Numbered from the stretch's first letter, positions 45,038 through 57,305 are shown. The stretch: 64,000 nucleotides of DNA from Euglena gracilis (GCA_039621445.1 CP154954.1:70250670-70314669), one strand, 5' to 3'. Notes: a model not told the origin generated them from the sequence alone. A program made the numbers and translations.

Positions 45038-45355
45038 TTGGTCTGTGGTTCATTCAGGGGGGGGCACCCCCATTTGCTCCAAAATTACCCACAGAAGTGC
45101 AAACACACTCTGGTAACGTTTTAAACTGGGGTTTCTCCCCAGAAGTTACCCCTCGGTCGAAAGTTCTTTTCAACAGACGACCAGCGGTGCTCATCAGATC
45201 TTTCCACGCCGCACGGTAAACCCCCCCCTCACTTATAACCCCCCGGGGGTTATAGGATCCTGTTTAGTGGTTGGCCCCGAGGGGGGGGGTTATAAGCGGA
45301 AATCGTCAATGGTTTTAACCTGAATTTGTTTCCCCTCCAATATTTGCCTGAGCAA

Positions 45356-46150
45356 ATCATGCAAAGGAGGGGCCACCTGGGGGGTGGCACTTGTTCCCCC
45401 CTACAAATTGGTGAACATACCCCTGTAGGGGGTGATTTTCAGGAAGGGGGTTCCTGGAACTTTCATTTTTATTAATTGGGGCCACCAGGTGGTTGAATCC
45501 CAGTAGGGGGTGACCATCAAAACTTTGGTCTGGGGAAACATTTTCAACCTGGGCCGAAAATTTTGAATTATTGACCGGGGGGGGGTTTGCACAAAGATCC
45601 CCCATGTTGTCCAGTGGACATTGTAATGCATTTACTGCTGTGGCCTCCAAGTGGGGCCATCTGGCCACGAAATTGGGCAATGTTCTGTTGCCTGGGCAGG
45701 CAATAAATCTGTCTCCGAAGTAATGAAATTTGGTGCTTGCTGTTTTAATCATTCAAAAAGTTGGTGGTCTAAGGAGTAAACCCCCTTGTACACATCCCAT
45801 CTGCTTACCGGGTCTGCCAGGCATTCTTTTGAAGACACCCAGTTGACTTGGAGGTTCACTTGGTGCTCTATGCACCATTCAAAAAAATGGTCTTAGCTTT
45901 TTGTTGAAAGAAGTGGTCTTAGCATTGTGTTGAAAGGGTAATTTCGGCCCCCGATTTGGTCAGGTAATAGCAAATTTCCTGATGGCTACGGAAAAAGAAA
46001 CTGTTTACCCAGGTTTGCTCAATCTTTTCACAGTGCTGAGTGGTGCACTGAGCTCCTTTACGTTTATGTCTAAAATAGAGTCTTTTCTCCAACATTCCTG
46101 AACAAGGTCTCCTGTGCGGATGTCCAGCACCCCCACCCCCAGGCATGGGT
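45356..46150 (-). pseudogene. RNase H and Dam-like domain of DIRS A
   Basis: RNase H shows GVLDIRTGDLVQECW and DINVKELSA (about 46,140-46,040), matching the HINVKELLA motif of DIRS RNase H. Downstream (45,740-45,400) reads FGDRFIACPGNR, LPNFVARWP, ATAVNAL, LCANPPPVN, matching DRFAS..N..LP.F.SRW..AVDAL..W.NPP of the DIRS Dam-like (methyltransferase-type) domain, with the NPP retained. Frames are interrupted. The loss of about 1.3 kb in B removes the RNase H part. Confidence 0.55.
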
Positions 46151-46865
46151 GCTGCTGTCCAAGTTGTGCGCGGTCCGAGGGTGCCCGCCACAAAGGTGGT
46201 CCCAAGGGGGCCCAAAGGGGCCACGAAGGGCCGCAAGGGGCCTTTTGAGGCCCCACTGGCCCCCAAGGGGGCCCCACAGCCCATTTTGACCAAGGGAAGG
46301 GAAGGTAAAGGAGGGGGAAGGTTGAGGGGGCCAACAGGCAAACCCAAGGGGATGCGCAAGCACCTCCGGGCTTTGCGCAAGCATGCGCACCCCCTTGGTG
46401 GGCGCTTGGGATGGTGCAATTCATTAAGAATTGCGCAAAGAATACCAAGTAGCCCCCCCAGCTGTAGCCCCCCCGATTGTGCATTTTCTTTGTGCAGGGC
46501 CCTGTTCACACTCTGTCATTTGTGTTCACCAATTGTTTGCTTGCAAGTCAATTCAAGGACAAATCAAGGAAATACAAATTACAGATTTCAAGTTCAGGTC
46601 TCATTGATTATTCAAGTATTCAAGTTCATTTGTTGAAGCAAAAGTATGTATTTTACCCATTATTCAGCATCTCCATCATCACCATCACCGACCTCTACCC
46701 TGCTTTTTCAACAAGGGGAAACCCCCAACAGGATGGCCCGACGAGCTCAAATAAAAACGATCCTACGCGGGTTGCGCCGCCAGGGGTCCCTTCACAGGGA
46801 CCTCAGGAGGGGCAACCCTTACAGAGTGTAACTCACTGGTTGCATTTTGGGGGAAGGGTCTGTCC

Positions 46866-47650
46866 CCTCAGCTGTCCAACAGAATTATTATTTCCCTTAA
46901 TTTAGCCTTGATTTCTAGGGAAGCGGGGCGTTTTGAGACCCTGAGGGCTGTGGACTTTGCCACCACAAAAATTGCCAGGGCGTCCGTAAAATCCCTTAAA
47001 AAGGGCAGGGCCATTAGGTTGCATCTTATTTGACCCAAAATGGCAACCAACTGCCTTTTTGACATGTAATATTCTTTCAGAACTTGTACCAGCTCCTATT
47101 TTTTTATTTTGAATTTCTGATGGGGCACCTGTATCTTTCCTTCCTGGAAGTTTAGTTGAAAACCTAAATGGGTTACCACTTGTGTTGGCTGCAGGGTGGA
47201 CTTTTTCACGTTGATTTTGAACCCTGAATTCAGCAAATCTTTGACGACTCTGTTCAGGTGACTTTGCAAAATGTTTTGGGTGGGGCCCACCAGTAAAATG
47301 TGATCCAGGTAAGTAAACACCTGGATGCATCTTTTTGTGAACATTTTTTCGAATTTTTTCATCACTGACATAAAAATTTGCGGCATTATATTTAGTCCAA
47401 AGCAGCCTGTTTGAAATTCACAGGTATGCCCCCCTACCTGATGTTTAAAAAATGGTCTTAGGCCTGGACTTAATGGAAGATGAAAATAGGCATCTTTTAG
47501 GTCGACTTTTGCTGCCCAGTGGCAGAATTTACAAAAACTTGAAAAATGTGCTGGATATGACCCGGTTTGAAAAGTTTAACTTGAAACTGCTGATTTTTTT
47601 CTCCGCAGTCGCTGATCATTCTCCATTTTGTTGTCCTCCCTTCTGTTTTC
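46866..47650 (-). pseudogene. DIRS-type reverse transcriptase of element A
   Basis: Motifs in order on the minus strand: an ISDCREINQ-like start (near 47,610), VDLKDAYFHLPLSP (about 47,500), TYLDHILLVGP (about 47,310), INVKKSTLQPTQVV and LGFQLNFQEGKIQVP (to about 47,120), then SKRQLVAILGQI (about 47,050). KDAYFHxPL and THLGF are typical of DIRS RTs. The active-site YLDD has become YLDH, and stops are present. In B the box reads YLDD. Confidence 0.72.
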
Positions 47651-48089
47651 GAAATCAGAAACCATAGGATTAAATGCTGGGGGTCTGAATCCGAAACTCT
47701 TTTTATTTACCCGGTTTTATCGTTATCTAATAGGATTTTTTCTGCCCGGTTCGGGTTCAGGTCCAGGTTGGCTCTGGGTTCTGGGTGGGTGCACAAACTG
47801 GGGGGGAATTACCCAGGAGGGTTGAATTCCATTTTTTTCATCAATTGACATGAGGCTGGGGGGGGGCGGCATTTTTTGACCACCATTTTGGGTTTTCTGA
47901 CGTCTCTGGTACAGGGGGTATCAATCCAGTTTTCTTCCATGCAATTTTTGTCCAGAATTAGATGATTAATTTGCGGCTGAGTGGGTGGTTTTGGACCTTT
48001 CACAGCCCCTAGATCCCCTAGGGCTTGAACCCTTGGAAAAGCAAATGTTCCTGGGGAAATGTGCATGCACTCTCCTCTCTTCTAACTTG

Positions 48090-49170
48090 CTATCTTGAAG
48101 ATCTACTATTTCGAATACGTACCATAGGGCTGACTGCCCCTGTTTGGCCTATCTGGTCTGCTTGATGTTGATGGGGTTGGCAGCCATACCATATGGGGGC
48201 TCTGTGGGTCCTCCATTGGTTGGTTGAAGAAATGCTGGTGGGGAGTCTCCCACTTCCTGTTGCCAGCTGGCCCCTGGGGGGCCGTCTTCCTCCTGGGGCT
48301 GGGCAGGGGGCTGCCCATTTAAATACAAAGCCCTTGCAGGGCTGTGCATTAGCTTCTGGGGGGCCTGTGAAGGACAACCCCTGTGACTTTTTACAGTTTC
48401 TGACCTTCTTATTGAAACTTTCTGGCCCCAGTGGCCTTGATTAGAAAGGCCCCAATGGCCTGAATGGGTTCTTGCTCGCCATGCCCATTTGAAATCTTGA
48501 GGGGTTCCTGGGGCCCCACCCTTGACCCCGGAGGGTGGGGTGGTGTGATTGAGAAAGGATGGGGCTGGCGTGTCTGACCTTTTCTGTGCCTCCCATGTCC
48601 TTTGAGGTCTGGGTGCTGGTTGCCACCTTGGACTCCGTTCCAGCGCCTTTGGATGCTGTCGATGGCTTCATGGCTGGTTGTGCCGTCATGGCCTTTGTTG
48701 CCTTTGTTGCCTGCGCGGTTTTGGCTGCCATAGTCCCGCTTAAATGCATTGTGTCTTTTGAATTGTTGGCCCCCATGGCCCTGGTTCCAATGGCCGTAGT
48801 GGCCTGCTGGTTGTTGTCTCTGCCTATTGCGAGGACCTTATCTTCTGACCACTGTCTGCCAGGGTTCGTGGCCATCACTTTGGGGGGTTTGGGTTGTTGA
48901 AGTTTCTTTTGGGAAAGTTTTTTTGGGGGGGAAGGGGCAGCCACGGCTCGCCACAGTCGACCCGCGCCGTCAGGTTGTCCAGCTGCTGCTAATTCCGCTG
49001 CTCCTTCTTGAAGTTCTCCAGCGCTTTTCGTCTCGGAAATTGTAACTTTCGTTGAAATCTTTCAGAAACTTCAGCTTTGAGGTTCTGCACGAGCGTCTCG
49101 TCCTGGCTAAATTGATTTGATTGACTTGTTTTTCTTCTTCTTCCAGTTGGTAAGGTGTTTGATGTTCATT
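48090..49170 (-). pseudogene. Gag-like region of DIRS A
   Basis: An N-terminal helical piece (ETLVQNLKAEVSERFQRKL, about 49,110) is followed by a Gly/Gln/Asn/His-rich basic stretch (48,900-48,600) and a Pro-rich segment (QPPAQPQEEDGPPGASWQQE, about 48,290) well conserved in B. No zinc knuckle. Assigned by position upstream of RT and by composition; several frameshifts. Confidence 0.45.
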
Positions 49171-49330
49171 TATTCTGGGCGGTGAAGGGCAAATTAAGAT
49201 TCACTCAACTCCGGCGAAAAAAGGCACTAAGCGGGACCTCATGAAAACGCAGCAAACAATCCAAACAACCCCGCCGGCGAGCAACCGTGGCCTCACAAGG
49301 GCAACGTGCAGAGCCCGAGGTGCCATATTC

Positions 49331-50154
49331 TTCGGGGGTGGCCCTGCTCGAATTGCCGGGCTTCCTTGCTGTGTGTCTTCTTTGGAGCGTCGAAGTATCT
49401 TCAACCTGTCAGAAACACGGGATCACATCGAGAAATTGGTGTGGCTCCTTGGGCGACGGACCAGGATTGTGCTTACCGACCGGGAGAGGGGGGTGGGTGG
49501 GTACTTTAGAATGCCTTCCCCTAGCGAGCAGACCCCCAGGGAGGGTGGGGTCCGGGAGGACATAGAACATTTTCATCGAGGATGGCTTTCCTGGGCCCCC
49601 AGCACCTCTTTTGGCGCCGGTATTGGAGGGGTGCCTATTACGGGAAGACGCCTCCAAAAGCCGTACGACACCTCGGGCTCCGCACTTTGCCCTTGTGAGG
49701 CTATGCGTTGTTCGCCCTGGTGTCCATTCCTCCCTTGTAGGTTTGCCTCGAGAGCGTGCGACCCCTGGGGGGGGGTCGGATGGGGTGTTCTGGGGTGCCT
49801 GCCCCTAGCATCCACCCCCCCCTCCTCGTTGGGTAGGCGTCCGACTATGCACAAGCCTGTGGCGGACGCCGAAGTGAGTTCATGCCTTGCTGTCCAATTT
49901 TTTGAAGGTGAATGTTTTCTTTGGGAACGTCGGGATTTCCCCTTTTAGTGTTCTGTATTTTTCTTTAGTACGGGAGAAATCCATGCCACACAGTGGGGAG
50001 AGAATGAGCACCGTCGCTTGGTGTTTGTGCTTCGCTCCAAACTCTTTATCATTTATATGTATATGTTCATGTGTATTCGCCCCAAAAAGAGTGGAAGGGA
50101 TACCGATATGTGTATATCGGAATGTTTTTTTGTGAATGTATGCATTTATGCCCG
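49331..50154. other. Spacer between DIRS A and B with scrambled terminus fragments
   Basis: Around 49,660-49,760 the outer-terminus motifs of the DIRS family recur (CACCTCGGGCTCCGC, CCCTTGTGAGG, TTCCTCCCTTGTAGG) in an order unlike the intact termini. The repeated phrase TGCC(T/C)(T/G)CCCCTAGC at 49,511 and 49,798 suggests an internal duplication. No gene is supported. Confidence 0.45.
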
Positions 50155-53100
50155 CACTGTCGTACTCCCTCGAGCGACAAGGGAGGAGGGGACACCGAGG
50201 GCGAAGCACAAAGACCTTGCGAGGCCATGCCTTGCTCGCCAGCGGTGTTGTTTGGATTGTTTGCTGCTTTGGGTTAGGGGGGCCCGCTTAGTGCCGCCTC
50301 GCCGAAGTTGTCTGACGGTGCTTCTCCGACTTGGCGACGTGACTGGTTGCGCCTCGGGGGTCCCCCCCCACTCTGCCCCCCCCCTGGCCCTCATTTTCTG
50401 ACGAAGGGCTCTTGAAGACAAATTTTCTTTTACGGGTGACGGGGTCGGGCTCACAAATGGTTTGTGCTTCGCCCTCGGTGTCCCTTCCTCCCTGGTCGGT
50501 CTGAGGGAGTACGAGACACCTCGTGCTACGCAATTTTCCCTTGTGAGACCTGGTTGTGCACTGAAATTAGGGGGGCAAGAGCATTTTCCAGGGCACCTTT
50601 GGCACCAAGTCGTTGATAATGGGCTGCGAAAGCCTCCACCCCCCTGCACTGGCTAATTTTACAGACTTCTTGGGCGGAGAGGCCCATTTGTTTTAAGTAA
50701 ACCAACTCCTGCCCCTCTGGTGGAGTGGGCCCCCCACACCTGGGGGGTTACCCCTTTTTTGCCAAAAGTTCTTTGGTGATAGAGGCAACGGTGTCTGCAC
50801 GTATGGCCCTGAAGGGGGTTTTAATGAAATCAGAAGAGGGCCCCCAGGTATGACGAATGAACGTGTGGCAGCCACGTAAGACATCACTGAATGAAAGGGA
50901 CTTATTTGTGGACATTGGGGAATGGACACCACCCTCTCCCACTTGCGAAACTTCTGGTCTTCACGCTGAATATTTATATATATATTACCCTACCCAACAC
51001 ACTAAAAGTTGGTTTGACTTGTGCCAGGTCAGAGAATCTGTGTTAATAGAAGATTTGTGAGCAAAAATAAGCTGTGGACGAATTTACAAATATCTGTGTG
51101 GGCATTGGTGCATTGGCCAGCCCCAGGAGCATTGGGAGGGGATCCCAATGTGCCCCATACTTCTCCATATTCTGGTTCCAAAGCCTCTTGTAAGGGGTCA
51201 ACATGGTGTGGAATCTTAGCCCACCAAACCCAGGAATCAAAAGCATAGCACTGTATGCATTATGGGCTTGGGCCTTGGAATTTGGAATAATTCTATTAAG
51301 GCGTCAGCAACTTTGTCTGTGGTGGCTTCAGGGGGTGGCACCCCCATTTGCTCCAAAAATACCCACAGAAGTGCAAAAGCACTATGATAACGTTTCCAAC
51401 TGGGGTTTCTCCCCAGTAAGTAACCAATGGTTTTAACCTTACTTTTTGCACCCTCCAATATTTGCCCCAGCAAATCATGCAAAGGAGGGGCCACCCGGGG
51501 GTGCCCCTGCAATTGGTGAACATACCCCTGTAGGGGGTGGTTTTCAGGCAGGGCTTCCTGGAACTTTTATTTTTATTAATCGGGGCCACCAGGTGGCTGA
51601 ATCCCAGTACGGAGTGACCATCAAAACTTTGGTCTGGGGAAACATTTTCAACCTGGACATAAATTTAAACTTATTGACCATGAGGGGTTTGCATAAAGAT
51701 CCCATGTTGTCCAGTTGACATTGTAATGCATTTACTGCTGTGGCATCCCAGTGGGGCCATCTGGCCACGAAATTAGGCAATTTTTTGTTGCCTGGGCAGG
51801 CAAAATAATATGTTTCTAAATTAATGAATTTTTGGAATTACCCAAAATGGCAGCCAACTGCCTTTTTTACATGTAATCTTTTTCCATAATTTTTCCCAGC
51901 TCCTTTTTTAGGGTTTCGACTTTCTGATGGGGCACCTGTAACTTTCCTTCATGGAAGTTTAGTTGAAAACCCAAATGGGTTACCACTTGTGTGGGCGCAG
52001 GGTGGACTTTTCACATTGATTTTGAACCATGAATTCAGCATACCTTTGACGACTCTGTTCAGGTGACTTTGCAAAAATGTTTTGGGTGGGGGCCACCAGT
52101 AAAATATCATCCAGGTAAATAAAAAACGTGGATGCCTCCTTTCGTGAACATTTTTTCGAATGTTTTCGTCACTGACTTGAAAGTTTTGGGGCAGTAAATT
52201 TAGTCCAAAGCAGCCTGTATCAAATTCCCAGGTCTGCCCCCCTAACTGACGCCTTAAAAATGGTCTTAGGCCTGGAATTTATGGAAGATGAAAATAGGCA
52301 TCTTTTAGGTCGACTTTTGCTGCCCAGTGGCCTTTTTACAAAACTTGAAAAACTTGCCGGATATGATCCGGTTTTAAAGGTTTTACTTGAAGCTGCTCAT
52401 TTTTTTCTCTGCAGTCGCTGATCATTCTCCATTTTGTTGTCTTCCCTTCTGTTTTCGAAATTAGAAACCATAGGATTAAATGCTGGGGTCTGAGTCCGAA
52501 ACTCGTTATATTGGGCCAGTTTTATCGTAACCCAAAAGGATTTCTTCTGCCCGGTTCGGGTTCAGGTCCAGGTTTGCTCTGGGTTCTGGGTGGGTGGACA
52601 AACTGGGGGGGAATTACCCAGGAGGGCTGAATTCCATTTTTTTTATCAATTGACTTGTGGCTGGTAGGGGAGGCGTTTTTTAACCACAATTTTGAATTTT
52701 CTGAGTCTCTAGTACAGGGGGGTATCAATCCATTTTTCCTCCATGGAAGTTATGTCCTGAATTAGATGATTAATTTGGGGCTGGGTGGGTGGTTTTGGAC
52801 ATTTCACAGCCCTGGAGCCCCTAGGGCTTGAGCCCTTGGAAAAAAGCAAGTGTTACTGGGGGGATGTGCATGCACTCTCCTCTCTTCTCATTCGCTCTCT
52901 GGAAGATCTAGTTATTCGAATACGTACCATAGGGCTGACTGCCCCTGTTTGGCCTATCTGGTCTGCTTGATGTTGATGGGGTTGGCAGCCATACCATATG
53001 GGGGCTCTGTGGGTCCTCCGTTGGTTGGTTGAATAAATGCTGGTGGGGAGTCTCCCCCTTCCTGTTGCCAGCTGGCCCCTGGGGGGGCGTCTTCCTCCTG

Positions 53101-53266
53101 GGGCTGGGCAGGGGGCTGCCCATTTAAATACAAAGCCCTTGCAGGGCTGTCCATTAGCTTCTGGGGGGCCTGTGAAGGACAACCCCTGTGACTTTTTTTT
53201 ACAGTTTCTGACCTTCTTATTGAAACTTTCTGGCCCCAGTGGCCTTGATTAGAAAGGCCCCAATGG
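50155..53266 (-). mobile_element. DIRS-type element B (internally deleted, fused to element D)
   Basis: Collinear with A: terminus and complementary region (50,178-50,560), YR-like ORF (50,600-51,250; ILIKTPF, HYQRLGAKGALE), a Dam-like remnant (51,300-51,780), RT (51,850-52,640, active site YLDD near 52,110) and a Gag-like Pro-rich end (52,860-53,260). About 1.3 kb present in A (45,715-47,035, RNase H included) is missing near 51,830. The 5' terminus is missing: at about 53,266 the sequence switches into the LTR of element D. Frames are broken throughout. Confidence 0.7.
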
Positions 53267-53433
53267 GGGAAAGGATAACGGACTATAATAAGTCCGGGAG
53301 GTAGAAAATAGTATAACAGAATAAGAATACCACCTGTGGAGAGAGAAAGGGAACCCATTAGGAAATCATAATAGGATCTGCTCTCATGCTCACTTCCTCA
53401 TCAGAAGAGCAGAGAGCATACGCCTGGTACACA
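53266..53433 (-). repeat. Partial 3' LTR of D
   Basis: About 168 bp matching the first part (in the sense direction) of the D 5' LTR, directly after the purine tract at 53,434-53,443. The rest is replaced by DIRS B at about 53,266. Confidence 0.85.
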
Positions 53434-54261
53434 TCCCCCTCCCAGGTCTATGCCCGATTTCCCTTCTGGACCAGGCATTCCGGTCTGAGGGATGCGGGAC
53501 ACAGACCTGGTCTGTGGGAGGTGTACCCTGACGCATCCTCAGGGTCCCTTTCCTTCGCACAGGGGTCCACTCAAAAACGCGGAAAGAGAGGGGAACCCAA
53601 AAAGCCGAAAAAGCGCAAAACGGTTTCACCTATTTTGCTAGGCTTATGGGTATAGTATATTATAGCCCGCTGGGTAAAATGGGGCTGGCAGGTTTCCTTG
53701 CTCAGCAAACCCGTCCACCCAGTTTGGGTGTGCCAAGGGCACGCGGGGTAGGGTCCATGGGTATTCCAGGAAAACCCATGGGGAGGGTGTGGAAGGAGGG
53801 GGGCACCTGACCAGTCAAACCTTGTCAGGGCGGGTGGCAAGTCAAACCTGACCACGCAATAGAAAATACCTACTCTACAAAAACAACTGCCGGCGACAGC
53901 ATTTTGCCCCGGGGGGAAAGTAGAGAGGAGTGGGGGGTTTGGCTTAGGCCAAGAAAAAGTTGTGCGGTCTGACAGCCTTATCGCCTCAAACGGCGAAAAG
54001 ACAAGGAAAAGAAAAGTAGGCCTTCGGCCCTGTGCGCGGTGCGCGTCACGCTCGCGAGAGGGGAGAGGGGAGAGGGGTGTGCATGCATGCGCACGTAATC
54101 CTGCACTTGGTAGAATCCCGGGTAGGACTTAATGGCGGATAAGACCGCAAAGGGTCTTCGGAATAGCTGCTCGGGCGAATACCCGAACAGGGTAGAGGAC
54201 AGAAATTCTGTCCTGAGGAGTGGTATATACCACGGAATCAGGCGAATACCTGATACTCGCT
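53434..54261 (-). other. 3' UTR-like region of D
   Basis: Collinear with the E2 3' UTR. It has extra hairpins not present in E1/E2: AGGACAGA/TCTGTCCT at 54,196-54,214 and GTGGTATATACCAC at 54,220-54,233, beside the shared ATCAGG/CCTGAT hairpin at 54,237-54,254. Confidence 0.75.
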
Positions 54262-55450
54262 GGTCCTAAACGAAGCTGGGCTGAGTCTACTGACTCAGTG
54301 TCCCTTTCTGCTGCCTGTCAGCAGCAAGCTTCGTCGTCCGTGCCTTCACGGAGCATGGGCTGGGCAGGGCATTCTGGATCCAGACCTGTGCGTCCGCAGA
54401 TACGGAGATGAGGCTGGTTTTGTCACCTCCTCCGCCTCTATCGCTATTGCGGTGGAGGAGGTTTTGGCCTGCCGGCCACGAGCCTTACCTTTCGGTATGC
54501 CGAGACCGAAGCCAGACGACGCGACGGCTTAATAGTCGTGCATCTTCGTCGGGCCTTTCGGTTGTGTGCTCGTCTTGACTCCAGCGCCAACTGTTGGTGG
54601 TGGTTTCCCATCACCGACTCCGCCCGGAGGTTTACAGGGCACATCACCCGGTTTGCCTCCCTTCGGCTTCACACTCCCAGAATCAGGAGGCGCCTGCAGC
54701 AGACGGTTGTCGTCCTGGTGAAGCAGGCATAATGACCGCTGGGAACGCATGACACTCCGAGGAGTCGGAATGAATTCTTGGTACTGCTCAGCTGGCACTG
54801 TGGATGTCACCGAAATCGGTGCTTCCACAGGCGCTGGAACACCCAGGAACTCAGCCATCGTCCTCGGTTGTTCGCGTGCTGGCCTGCGCGACGTCGGTGG
54901 TCGTGGGGGAATCTCCTCCACATCCATTTCGACCACCCTGGTAGTCACTGGGGGTTGATCCCCAGTGACCGCTGGCGCAGCTGCTACAGGAGGTGGATCC
55001 TCCGTTGTAGCCGGTATGACAGATGGCTCTGTCGGTTGTGGTTCATCCCTGATGGACGGTTGTACTGCCGGAGGTGGGGGTGCAGAGACACCAATATCAG
55101 GTGTTTCCACGGCCTCGGCGGCGGAGCCTGATGCTGCGTCTCCACCTCGTGGTGTCACTGCAGCAGCCACGGCAGTAATGCCGGTGACCACAGTGCCCAG
55201 CGCACGTCCCCGTAATGAGGAGCATGCTGTGGACTGGCAGGTTCCTCGAGGGTATCGTCGACAACCACACCAGCCACATCGGCATGGGTTTCAGCCGTCG
55301 GCACAGGCGTTGCAGCCACAGGTATATCCCCTGTGGGGCTTCGTCTGGTCGACGCTGTACAGAAGTGGGCAGAGCAGCGTAGAGGATATCCTCCACGTTC
55401 TCGCCTTCCTCCTGAGCACATCCCACATCTCCACCTGTCGGTGGATACCG
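54262..55450 (-). pseudogene. ORF3 fragment of D
   Basis: Corresponds to the acidic Pro-rich middle of ORF3 (VEDILYAALP near 55,385, VVEMDVEEIPPRPP near 54,920, KPKGGKPG near 54,660) and into MHDY, where TAA stops the frame at 54,529. Homology goes on to the region of the 54,281-54,298 hairpin. The Ala/Val-rich segment (TGITAVAAAVTP, about 55,170) is conserved. The first half of ORF3 and the C-terminal Cys/His domain are missing. Confidence 0.8.
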
Positions 55451-55479
55451 AGGATCGGAGAAATTTGCAGCTGGAAATG

Positions 55480-56098
55480 TGACAGAAATCATGGTATCAT
55501 GATTCCCATGGTTTTTTTTCCGCGACTCAGTTCGCCATATTCGCGAATCTGAACGAAATTCGACAGAAAACCGACGGAAATCATGCTCATCGTGATTCCG
55601 ATCGCGATTTTGGCCATTCAGGTCGCGGCATTTGCGAATCTGAAAAATTTTCGCGGGCAATGTGACGGAAATCATGGTAATCATGATTCCGATCGCGTTT
55701 TCCGCGATTCAGATCGCGGCATTCGCGAATCTGAAAATTTTTTGCGGGAAACGCGACGGAAGTCATGGTAATCATGATTCCGATCGCGATTTCCGCGATT
55801 CAGATCGCGACATTCGCGAATCTGAAAAATTTTCGCGGGAAAAGCGACGGAAATCATGGTAATCATGATTCCGATCGCGATTTCCGCGATTCAGATCGCG
55901 GCACTCGCGGATCTGAAAAATTTTCGCGGGAAAAGCGACGGAAATCATAGTAATCATGATTCCGATCGCGATTTCCGCGATTCAGATCGCGGCATTCGCG
56001 GATCTGAACAATTTTTGCGGGAAATGCGACGGAAATCATGGTAATCATGATTCCGATCGTGGTTTCCGCGATTCAGATCGCGGCATTCACGAATCTGT
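55480..56098. repeat. 91-bp tandem satellite, about 6.7 units
   Basis: Units of 91-95 bp beginning ACGGAAATCATGGTAATCAT and containing TCGCGATTTCCGCGATT, CATTCGCGAATCTGAA and ATTTTCGCGGG. Later units step by exactly 91 bp; the first is the most diverged. Each unit carries several small palindromes (ATCGCGAT, TTCGCGAA). It sits where pol and ORF3 of D are joined. Confidence 0.9.
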
Positions 56099-56099
56099 A

Positions 56100-57305
56100 A
56101 AAAAATTTTCAAGTGTTGTGGCCTGAATGGGTACATACCCCTTCCATATCGTGCCAGATGGAGGTGTGGAAGGTGTGTGAAACCGATTTCATGCTTCCAG
56201 CCAACAAGGCAACACCTCGTTGTTGGAGTACTTGATGTACGGTCGCGCATTGCAAACCGTAACCAAGTGTTGTTTGTGCCTGAAATCGGTGTTAGTATCG
56301 TTTTTTGAACTGAACATGCAGAAACAAAACATGGCAAAGCGGAAATTCTCCTGAAGTGCACACCTTGGATGGGAGTGTCAGAGTAGTTGTCCTGGGTGCG
56401 CATATCGGTCTGGTGGGGTGTGTGTGTAAAAATGGGGACGCGCATTTGTAGCTGCTGGGGGGTGTACAGATGTGTCTGAAATCGATACATCTGGTGGAAA
56501 ACGGGGTGTTTGTGCAGCTGGGCGACTACTCGACACCGTACGTACTTCTGTCCATTGGGCTTTCGTCTTGGAAACCAGTGAAACGTGGGAGGGGTACCGC
56601 TACTCGCTTGCCCTGCCTCATGGGGAACGAAAGTTGGTGTGTCGTTGGGCAGGGGGGTAACTTTCTCGGCACACCTGGTGTAGAATACGTTGGTAGGTGT
56701 AGGTGAAAACGGGGTAAAAGTTTTGGAAAACGGTGTGGAAAAATTGGTGGTCGTCGCGGTTGACGCCACAGGTGATGGGGGGTTTAGGGGGCCAATGATG
56801 AGAATGGAGTTGTGTTCAAACAGCAGGAGTGGGTATCCACTGCCAGCTGGTACTGACGTAACAGGGCTATCCCAAACTTACGTCAACACCAAGAATGTTG
56901 TGAAACCGAACCCAGTACCCCGAAAATTTTAGAAAGGTGGGAGTTGTGTATGGTTTTCGGACTGATGGGTAGGACACTGTCCAAAATGCGTCCCAATCAC
57001 CTACACACAAGGGGGGGTGTATAAGAAAAATATTGGGCGTGAAAAATGAATTTTTACACGTTGGGTAAAAAAATTGTGGAAATTTTGGTGCTTTGTTTCC
57101 GCTTGGAGAGCAAGTTTCGTGGGGTTACGGAAAGTAAAGGGTCTGGCCCGAAATTCGATTTCTTGCCAAGTTCTCCTTGACCCTTTCTGCCTTTGCTCAA
57201 CTTTCCGAGCGGTAATTGGGGCCTGGGGGGGGGCCGAAAATTTTCTGGGTACTGACCCTAAAAGCCAACGTACAAGGGGGGGGGTTCATGACGTCCTACC
57301 TCCAT
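56100..57305 (-). pseudogene. pol: Start of pol in D
   Basis: Begins at the ATGGAGGTAG overlap. The protease region is decayed. The Ser/Thr/Pro-rich linker ([20 protein letters not shown], about 56,740-56,680) and the Cys-rich segment (about 56,350-56,280, Cys residues partly lost) follow, ending near 56,100 at the satellite. RT, RNase H and integrase are absent. The hairpin CAACAAGG/CCTCGTTG at 56,203-56,224 is kept. Confidence 0.8.

Larger units (their letters stand above)
43595..49330 (-). mobile_element. DIRS-type element A (RT, RNase H, Dam-like, tyrosine recombinase)
   Basis: Minus-strand order: gag-like (49,170-48,090), RT (47,650-46,870), RNase H (about 46,140-45,940), Dam-like (45,750-45,400), YR (45,037-43,900). 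Inverted terminal repeats lie at 43,612-43,750 and 49,208-49,330, and an internal region at 43,880-44,006 is complementary to the outer ends of both. This is DIRS1 architecture. All frames are broken. A 285-bp insertion lies at 44,568-44,850 and another of about 150 bp near 45,155-45,305, judged against element B. Confidence 0.75.

Noticed and set aside
47750-47790. CCCGGTTCGGGTTCAGG as a pol III box
   Set aside because: It encodes conserved Pro-rich residues of the DIRS polyprotein in both copies and lacks an A box.
55480-56098. CRISPR-like array
   Set aside because: The units are contiguous 91-bp monomers with no unique spacers, in a eukaryotic context.
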